A DNA stretch of 26,021 nucleotides from an uncultured Collinsella sp. (GTDB lineage: Bacteria > Actinomycetota > Coriobacteriia > Coriobacteriales > Coriobacteriaceae), in NCBI GenBank assembly GCA_900540095.1, contig UQEO01000021.1, positions 1 through 26,021 on the forward strand, in the 5' to 3' direction. Each line of letters opens with the position of its first letter. Position 1 is the stretch's first letter. Positions 22,161 to 26,021 of this stretch are shown one piece after another. A model generated the notes under the pieces. That model did not search any database. It had not been told where the DNA came from and saw only the letters and a list, made by a program, of their open reading frames with translations. The translations under genes were made by a program, and so were the position numbers.

Positions 22161-22190
22161 ATTCTAGCAGCGCACGGGGTATATTTTCCA
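22161..22190 (-). promoter_or_regulatory. hpt-ftsH promoter candidate
   Basis: On the minus strand, TGGAAA (22190-22185) and TAGAAT (22166-22161) are 18 bp apart, 58 nt before the hpt ATG. Confidence 0.5.
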
Positions 22191-22191
22191 G

Positions 22192-22212
22192 CCCGCGCAC
22201 CATCAGCGCGGG
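22192..22212. terminator. hairpin between tilS and hpt
   Basis: CCCGCGC (22192-22198) and GCGCGGG (22206-22212) form a 7-bp perfect GC stem with a 7-nt loop. On the minus strand CTGGAAAA follows rather than T's. It lies between the tilS stop and the hpt promoter and may attenuate read-through. Confidence 0.45.
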
Positions 22213-22251
22213 AATACCGTCAACGCCGCACAGAACAGCTGGTGCGAGGGG

Positions 22252-23790
22252 CTAATCCGCGTCAACCACGCGAAGCAGATAAGCCACACGCGTCGCCGCC
22301 GTGCATTTAAAACGTTCGTCCGCGCGAACTCCGGCGACCCATACCACGGCACCTCCCGGCGCCGTCCTCACCACGGGCACGCCGGCGCGCTCGGAAACGG
22401 GAATGCGAGCCTCGCCTAGCAAGTCGGATACCTTCTTGCTTCGGCCACTCATTCCTAACGGGCACATCACGTCTCCCGGTGCGGGACCGTCCACCCACAG
22501 GCGCGCCAATCGCGCCTCTGCAGGGATCTCGCCACGTGAGCCCGCCAGGATCCGCTCACTATCGCTGTCGGCAAAACCCAGGGCAGCCGCGTCTACCAAA
22601 GCTGTCACTTCCCCGGCAACCGCAAGCTCACGGGCGCGGCGCACGATATCGCATCCCGGCTCAACGGCCATCGGCTCTGCGACCAGCATGCGCCCCCCGC
22701 CCAACGGCAAACGACCGGGTACGGTAACCCAGTCCGCGGCCAGGCCCTCGCGAGCCGCCGGCGCCTTAAACGCCAGCATGCCAAACTCAATACGTGCGTC
22801 AATCCCCGCCGGAAGCGTGACCGAGCCGGCGCCCTCGGCAACGCAGGAAAGGACTCGCTCCACATGTCGCATCTCTGGACGAGCGCCCGGATCGATGCGT
22901 TTAATCGCCAGTCGCACGATGCGCCGCGCGATTACCACCTCGGCCGCAGCAAGGCGCCTGGCATCGAGCACCAGCGCGCCCGCTGCCTCTTTGCGCAAAC
23001 AGCTTCGAAACGCCTGTGCCGACAGCTGGGATAGAAACGCATCTTCATCACCCAAGATCTCACAGGCGGCGCCAATCGTCTTGCAGACGCTCGCGTTGCG
23101 CTGCGCCACCACCGGCATCACTCGATGGCGCACGTAGTTTCGCAGATACGAGATATCCTCATTGCTCTCGTCTTCACGCCACGGCTGACCATGTACCTGT
23201 AGATAGCCCACGAGCTCGCCATGAGTTAGGTCGAGCAAGGGACGCACCACGATATTCCTCCGGCGAGGAATGCTCGATAGACCAGCGGGCCCCGAACCCT
23301 TAATCGCGTTCATCAAAAACGTTTCCGCGCGATCCGAAGACGTGTGCGCGGTGCAGATACGAGCCGCCGTTCGCGGTGCCCCCGTCTGGGCGCAGAGCTC
23401 GCGAACATACCTCCGCGCCGCGGCATAGCGCACCTCGCGGGCCGCGGCCTCAATATTGCCCGACTCCCCATCAAAATAAGCGTGCTCCACACACAGCGGT
23501 AAACCATATTGCGCGCAGAGCTCACGCACAAAGGCCTCGTCGCCATCGGACGCCTTGCCGCGCAGATGATGGTTTACATGCAGCACATGCAGGCGCTCGC
23601 GAGCAATGGGGGCGACACCGCGTCCGTCTTGGATATCCAGCTTTGATGTGCACGCCATAAGAAGCAGTGCCGTCGAGTCCGCGCCGCCTGATACCATGAG
23701 CACGACAGGAGCAGCCTGCTGCCTCGTCCGGGTCTCATCGACTGCCCCAGGCACGGCATGGTGTCCATAATGCTGAGATACCGTAGGCAT
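22252..23790 (-). CDS. tilS: tRNA(Ile)-lysidine synthetase
   Basis: 512-residue essential tRNA-modifying enzyme. It adds lysine to C34 of the CAU-anticodon tRNA-Ile so that it reads AUA. The N-terminal PP-loop is SGGADST (34-40), then HVLHVNHHLRG, the EAAAREVRYAAA helix, CTAHTSSDRAETFLMNAIKGSG and VRPLLDLT, all TilS hallmarks. The C-terminal ~230 residues form the variable TilS_C tRNA-binding part, ending with DLLGEARIPVSERAGVPVV. The protein is longer than E. coli TilS (~430) through an extended middle region. GAGGAGG about six bases before the ATG at 23790 gives a strong SD. The start is only 48 bp from the divergent metallo-hydrolase start, so the two promoters must overlap or lie inside coding sequence. 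Confidence 0.96.
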   Translation of the reverse strand: MPTVSQHYGHHAVPGAVDETRTRQQAAPVVLMVSGGADSTALLLMACTSKLDIQDGRGVAPIARERLHVLHVNHHLRGKASDGDEAFVRELCAQYGLPLCVEHAYFDGESGNIEAAAREVRYAAARRYVRELCAQTGAPRTAARICTAHTSSDRAETFLMNAIKGSGPAGLSSIPRRRNIVVRPLLDLTHGELVGYLQVHGQPWREDESNEDISYLRNYVRHRVMPVVAQRNASVCKTIGAACEILGDEDAFLSQLSAQAFRSCLRKEAAGALVLDARRLAAAEVVIARRIVRLAIKRIDPGARPEMRHVERVLSCVAEGAGSVTLPAGIDARIEFGMLAFKAPAAREGLAADWVTVPGRLPLGGGRMLVAEPMAVEPGCDIVRRARELAVAGEVTALVDAAALGFADSDSERILAGSRGEIPAEARLARLWVDGPAPGDVMCPLGMSGRSKKVSDLLGEARIPVSERAGVPVVRTAPGGAVVWVAGVRADERFKCTAATRVAYLLRVVDAD

Positions 23791-23838
23791 TTGCTTCCTC
23801 CTCTATTCGTCCGCACCCATTGTATCCTTTGGAATCTT

Positions 23839-24648
23839 ATGTCTCGTCTGCACCTTCATATCCTCGGCAGTGGCTCTAAAGGCAACTGCGCACTCATCGA
23901 GGGCCCGCAGGGGCTCATTATGGTCGATGACGGACTGTCTCGCCGCGAGACATTAAAGCGCATGGCAGAACTGAGGCTCTCGGCAGACAACGTCTCAGCT
24001 CTTCTCATTACTCATGAGCATAGCGATCACATCAAGGGCCTCGATGTCTGGTGCAAGCACTGGCACGGCCCCCTCTTTGCCAGCAGGGGCACTCTTTCGA
24101 GCAAAGAAAATCTTTCGCATCTGCCTGTCGAGGAATTCGATCCCGGTGACACCCTATCCATTGCCGGCATCCACGTGCAAACCTACTCAACGTCACACGA
24201 TGTCATCAATCCAGTCGGCTATCGATTCGACACCCTCGATGATTCCATCGGCTTTGCCACCGACGCCGGAGAGCTATCGAGCCAAGCCATGAACACCCTC
24301 AAAGATTGTCGAGTCCTCGCGCTCGAAAGCAACCACGATGTGACCATGCTGCGCGAGGGAGAATATCCCCGCTTTCTTCAGGAGCGCATCCTGTCTGCAA
24401 GGGGACACCTCTCCAATGGCCAAGCCGCCGAAGCCGCGCGCGAACTTGTTACCGATCGCACCGAACAGCTCATTGCCATGCATATCAGCCAAGATAACAA
24501 TCGTCCGAGCCTTACCGTCAAAAGCTATGCCAAAACTCTGGCCGCAACTCTGGATGACGAGGTCGGCAGCTCCGCAACCCTTCTCCAAGGATCGCGAAAA
24601 CTCTCGATACGCCCTGCGAGTCAGTATCAACCGGCAACCATTCAATAG
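23839..24648 (+). CDS. MBL-fold metallo-hydrolase, WalJ/YycJ-like
   Basis: 269-residue metallo-beta-lactamase-fold enzyme. It begins with HILGSGSKGNCALIE (7-21), typical of YycJ/WalJ proteins. The dinuclear-metal motif THEHSDH is at 58-64. TSHDVINPVGYRF, FATDAG, ALESNHD and RGHLSNGQAA complete the ligand set. Family members are putative nucleases or phosphodiesterases linked in Firmicutes to the WalRK cell-wall stress system and to DNA replication/cell-division coordination; no walRK genes are visible here, so the link is only by family. The ATG at 23839 is chosen because conservation starts at residue 3; the SD (GGA) is weak. An extension to 23758 would run into tilS. Confidence 0.92.
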   Translation: MSRLHLHILGSGSKGNCALIEGPQGLIMVDDGLSRRETLKRMAELRLSADNVSALLITHEHSDHIKGLDVWCKHWHGPLFASRGTLSSKENLSHLPVEEFDPGDTLSIAGIHVQTYSTSHDVINPVGYRFDTLDDSIGFATDAGELSSQAMNTLKDCRVLALESNHDVTMLREGEYPRFLQERILSARGHLSNGQAAEAARELVTDRTEQLIAMHISQDNNRPSLTVKSYAKTLAATLDDEVGSSATLLQGSRKLSIRPASQYQPATIQ

Positions 24649-24656
24649 ACTGTCCT

Positions 24657-24704
24657 AGACAGCAAAAGGGGCCGAGAATCGCTTCCCAGCCCCTTTTGCT
24701 GTCT
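24657..24704. terminator. bidirectional terminator
   Basis: AGACAGCAAAAGGGGC and its exact complement form a 16-bp stem with a 16-nt loop, with A4/T4 runs in the arms and TTTAAT after it on the plus strand. It serves the metallo-hydrolase (+) and hsp20 (-). Confidence 0.88.
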
Positions 24705-24730
24705 TTTAATAGCGCAGAACACCAACGAAG

Positions 24731-25162
24731 TTAGTCGATGGAGATCTTCGTAACGTTCTTCTTCTCGACGATCTTGGGAACCGTAACGGTCAGGATGCCG
24801 TCAGCGTACTTAGCCGAGAGGCCCTCGCTCGAAGCGTCCTTTAGATACACGCCACGCGTCGCGCTGTACGAGTTGAACTCCTTCTGCAGGAAGTTCTTGC
24901 CCTCGTTCTCCTCGTCTTCCTCGACATTCACGCTAATGGACAGACGGCCCTCGTTAAGCTCGACATCGATATCGTCCTTGGCGACGCCGGTCAGATAAGC
25001 CTTGACCTCATAGCCGTCGCCCTTATCCTCAACGTCAACGGGGAACGCCTTGGAAGCAATCGAGTTGTTTGCAAGGTCGGTCATATCATCAAACAGATCG
25101 AACAACGAGCTAGCAGAAGGACGAACGCCAAAAACCGAACGATAAGGAACCATGCTTGCCAT
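24731..25162 (-). CDS. hsp20: Hsp20 small heat-shock protein
   Basis: 143-residue alpha-crystallin-type chaperone that holds unfolding proteins in large oligomers without ATP. Residues ~1-35 are the hydrophobic N-terminal arm (VPYRSVFGV, SLFDLFDDM). Residues ~38-130 are the alpha-crystallin domain, with FPVDVEDKGDGYEVKAYL, GRLSISV and the hallmark LSAKYADGILTVTVP. The C-terminal tail is short and lacks a clear IxI/V motif. The ATG at 25162 has AAAGGAG nine to fifteen bases upstream; the frame opens further upstream but conservation and SD favour this start. The SD can be paired with an upstream TCCT in the mRNA leader. No CIRCE or HAIR box is recognisable, so heat regulation may rely on RNA structure or an unknown regulator. 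Confidence 0.94.
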   Translation of the reverse strand: MASMVPYRSVFGVRPSASSLFDLFDDMTDLANNSIASKAFPVDVEDKGDGYEVKAYLTGVAKDDIDVELNEGRLSISVNVEEDEENEGKNFLQKEFNSYSATRGVYLKDASSEGLSAKYADGILTVTVPKIVEKKNVTKISID

Positions 25163-25170
25163 GTTTACCA

Positions 25171-25208
25171 CTCCTTTTAAGGACTGCCGAGTCATCTTCT
25201 AGGTGACT
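25171..25208 (-). promoter_or_regulatory. candidate RNA thermometer in hsp20 leader
   Basis: In the minus-strand RNA, TCCT-TAAA-AGGA (25183-25172) forms a 4-bp tetraloop hairpin that buries the SD AAAGGAG. A G-G mismatch and two more pairs (CA/TG) extend it. Just upstream, 25208-25190 forms a second hairpin (AGTCA/TGACT with one C-A mismatch, then CT/AG). Such weak, mismatched stems over the SD are typical of heat-sensing leaders of small heat-shock genes. This is inference from pairing only. Confidence 0.4.
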
Positions 25209-25439
25209 GGGACTTCTTTTGACGCTCTTATATATGCCCACCCAGTGCTCATATATACATCGACTATAAAGTTTTTTGAGTCCAGTACTATAAGCATATC
25301 TAAGTGTGTTTGACTCAGGTTTTAATAAGGTTAAGGTTCTTTGAACCAGAGCTTAAATAACAAGTATGTTCACAGCTACAAATAGCAAGGGGCTTACAAT
25401 GAGCGCGTACACGTTGTTGGTAACGAGCTAAAGGGCATC
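25209..25439. promoter_or_regulatory. AT-rich divergent promoter region
   Basis: Shared upstream DNA of hsp20 and the small membrane protein. It holds two direct AT-rich boxes (GCTCTTATATATG near 25224 and GCTCATATATAC near 25247) spaced 23 bp, an inverted pair TGAGTC (25277-25282)/GACTCA (25312-25317), and the hairpin GGTTC-TTT-GAACC (25335-25347). It also has TTGAAC followed 18 bp later by TATGTT, and a TACAAT at 25395-25400, 40 nt before the plus-strand gene. No known heat-shock operator was identified. Confidence 0.4.
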
Positions 25440-25907
25440 ATGGACGACCAAAACCAGAACAAAATGTTTATGCCGACACGGGGGGAAGATACTTCCACGC
25501 AGCCGCCGCGGTTCCATCGCCCCCACATCTCGCAAGAGCCCATTAATGATCCGGAGCCCGAGTATGTGACGAGAAATCGATATCAAACACTCGAGGATGC
25601 CCAAACGGGACGTAAACATATGGGCGTCGCCTCGGGAGACCCTGTATATCTAAAAGACGCACCATTATCTAAAAACAGCGCAGCTAGTGATGAGCCACTG
25701 AAAGCATCAGCCGCTCATCAACAAAGAGGTTCTCGACCCAAGCAAACCTTGACGCATTCGGCTCGCTATCTCGAAACGCCAAAACAGGGAAAATCAATCT
25801 TCGTTTCGTCAAGTAAAAGACGCAAGCAGCATCGACTGACAATCCTGCTTTTGATCATTGTGGCCATAGCAGTTGCCCTTGTTATTAGATTTATCTTCTT
25901 TAAATAA
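25440..25907 (+). CDS. hypothetical C-terminally anchored membrane protein
   Basis: 155 residues, family not recognised. The first ~125 residues are polar, Pro/Gln/Ser-rich and probably disordered. A basic cluster (SSSKRRKQHR) then precedes a single C-terminal hydrophobic segment at ~132-152 (LTILLLIIVAIAVALVIRFIFF) ending in Lys. This is the layout of a tail-anchored protein with the body in the cytoplasm. The ATG at 25440 has AAAGGG four bases upstream and a TACAAT box 40 nt upstream. Base composition is more AT-rich than in the rest of the window, with codons such as ATTA and AAA, so it may be recently acquired or fast-evolving. It has no close operon partner in view. Confidence 0.65.
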   Translation: MDDQNQNKMFMPTRGEDTSTQPPRFHRPHISQEPINDPEPEYVTRNRYQTLEDAQTGRKHMGVASGDPVYLKDAPLSKNSAASDEPLKASAAHQQRGSRPKQTLTHSARYLETPKQGKSIFVSSSKRRKQHRLTILLLIIVAIAVALVIRFIFFK

Positions 25908-25975
25908 GGGCTCAATACCAAAAACGATAAGATCGTCTGGTGTAATTGAGTCATTTACGCCCCATAAACGCAAAA

Positions 25976-26003
25976 AAGGGGGAGGCCGCGAGGCCTCCCC
26001 CTT
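25976..26003. terminator. terminator at right edge
   Basis: AAGGGGGAGGCC and GGCCTCCCCCTT form a perfect 12-bp stem with loop GCGA. On the minus strand it is followed by TTTTGCG in addition to the arm's TT, a strong T-run, implying a minus-strand gene to the right of the window. On the plus strand it also closes the gene ending at 25907. Confidence 0.85.
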
Positions 26004-26021
26004 CTCAGTTCAAGCGTACGG

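Noticed and set aside
25209..25439. CIRCE or HAIR heat-shock operator before hsp20
   Set aside because: The TGAGTC/GACTCA pair has a 29-bp spacer, whereas HAIR needs 7 bp and CIRCE needs TTAGCACTC-N9-GAGTGCTAA; neither fits.
1..26021. tRNA, rRNA, CRISPR array, IS transposase, prophage genes
   Set aside because: I looked for tRNA-like cloverleaf ends, tandem spaced repeats and transposase or phage motifs and saw none. A covariance-model search would be needed to exclude small RNAs.

Overview
The window is about 26 kb of GC-rich, gene-dense chromosomal DNA with 22 supportable protein genes and no RNA gene that I could recognise. Gene content (glmS, the tilS-hpt-ftsH block, an EF-G2-type translation factor, a Tat-type lipoprotein amino-acid ABC transporter, LarE, a WalJ-like hydrolase), strong C/G-ending codon preference and SD-led starts suggest a high-GC Gram-positive gut actinobacterium. 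The style is that of Coriobacteriia, and I would guess Collinsella. That assignment rests on overall resemblance, not on a marker gene.

Layout. 1-4.2 kb: a small single-pass membrane protein, a degenerate sigma54-activator-like regulator with a Fis-type DNA-binding end, a YeiH-family exporter (all minus strand), and a divergent GntR/FCD regulator. 4.2-7.6 kb: glmS (minus) divergent from a LacI-family regulator (plus). The shared 312-bp intergenic region holds a strong palindromic operator candidate and two REP-like repeats. 7.6-10.6 kb: a HAD phosphatase (minus), then larE and a secreted EndA-like nuclease (plus). 10.6-15.3 kb: an EF-G-like GTPase with altered G motifs, then a three-gene polar amino-acid ABC operon with a near-consensus promoter and a clear terminator (all minus). 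15.5-19.2 kb: a TrmA/RlmD-family RNA uracil methyltransferase (plus), a PHP-domain hydrolase and a class I aminotransferase (both minus). 19.4-24.7 kb: tilS-hpt-ftsH (minus), with hpt and ftsH one base apart, and a divergent WalJ/YycJ-like metallo-hydrolase. 24.7-26 kb: an Hsp20 small heat-shock protein whose leader can fold over its Shine-Dalgarno, and a small C-terminally anchored protein. A terminator at the right edge implies a further minus-strand gene beyond the window.

Most genes are housekeeping or metabolic. I found no phage, IS transposase, CRISPR array, toxin-antitoxin pair or defence island, and no convincing wholly new multi-gene system. The unusual material is mainly non-coding. 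There is a family of short dispersed repeats sharing a (G)GGGACAG / CTGTCCC(C) core; one copy sits inside a perfect 11-bp direct repeat at the stop codon of larE, which looks like an insertion footprint. There is also the glmS/lacI operator, a candidate RNA thermometer before hsp20, and a recurrent TACAAT -10 box. Among proteins, the two most unusual are the regulator that has lost its ATPase motifs and the EF-G-like factor with altered G2, G3 and G4 motifs.
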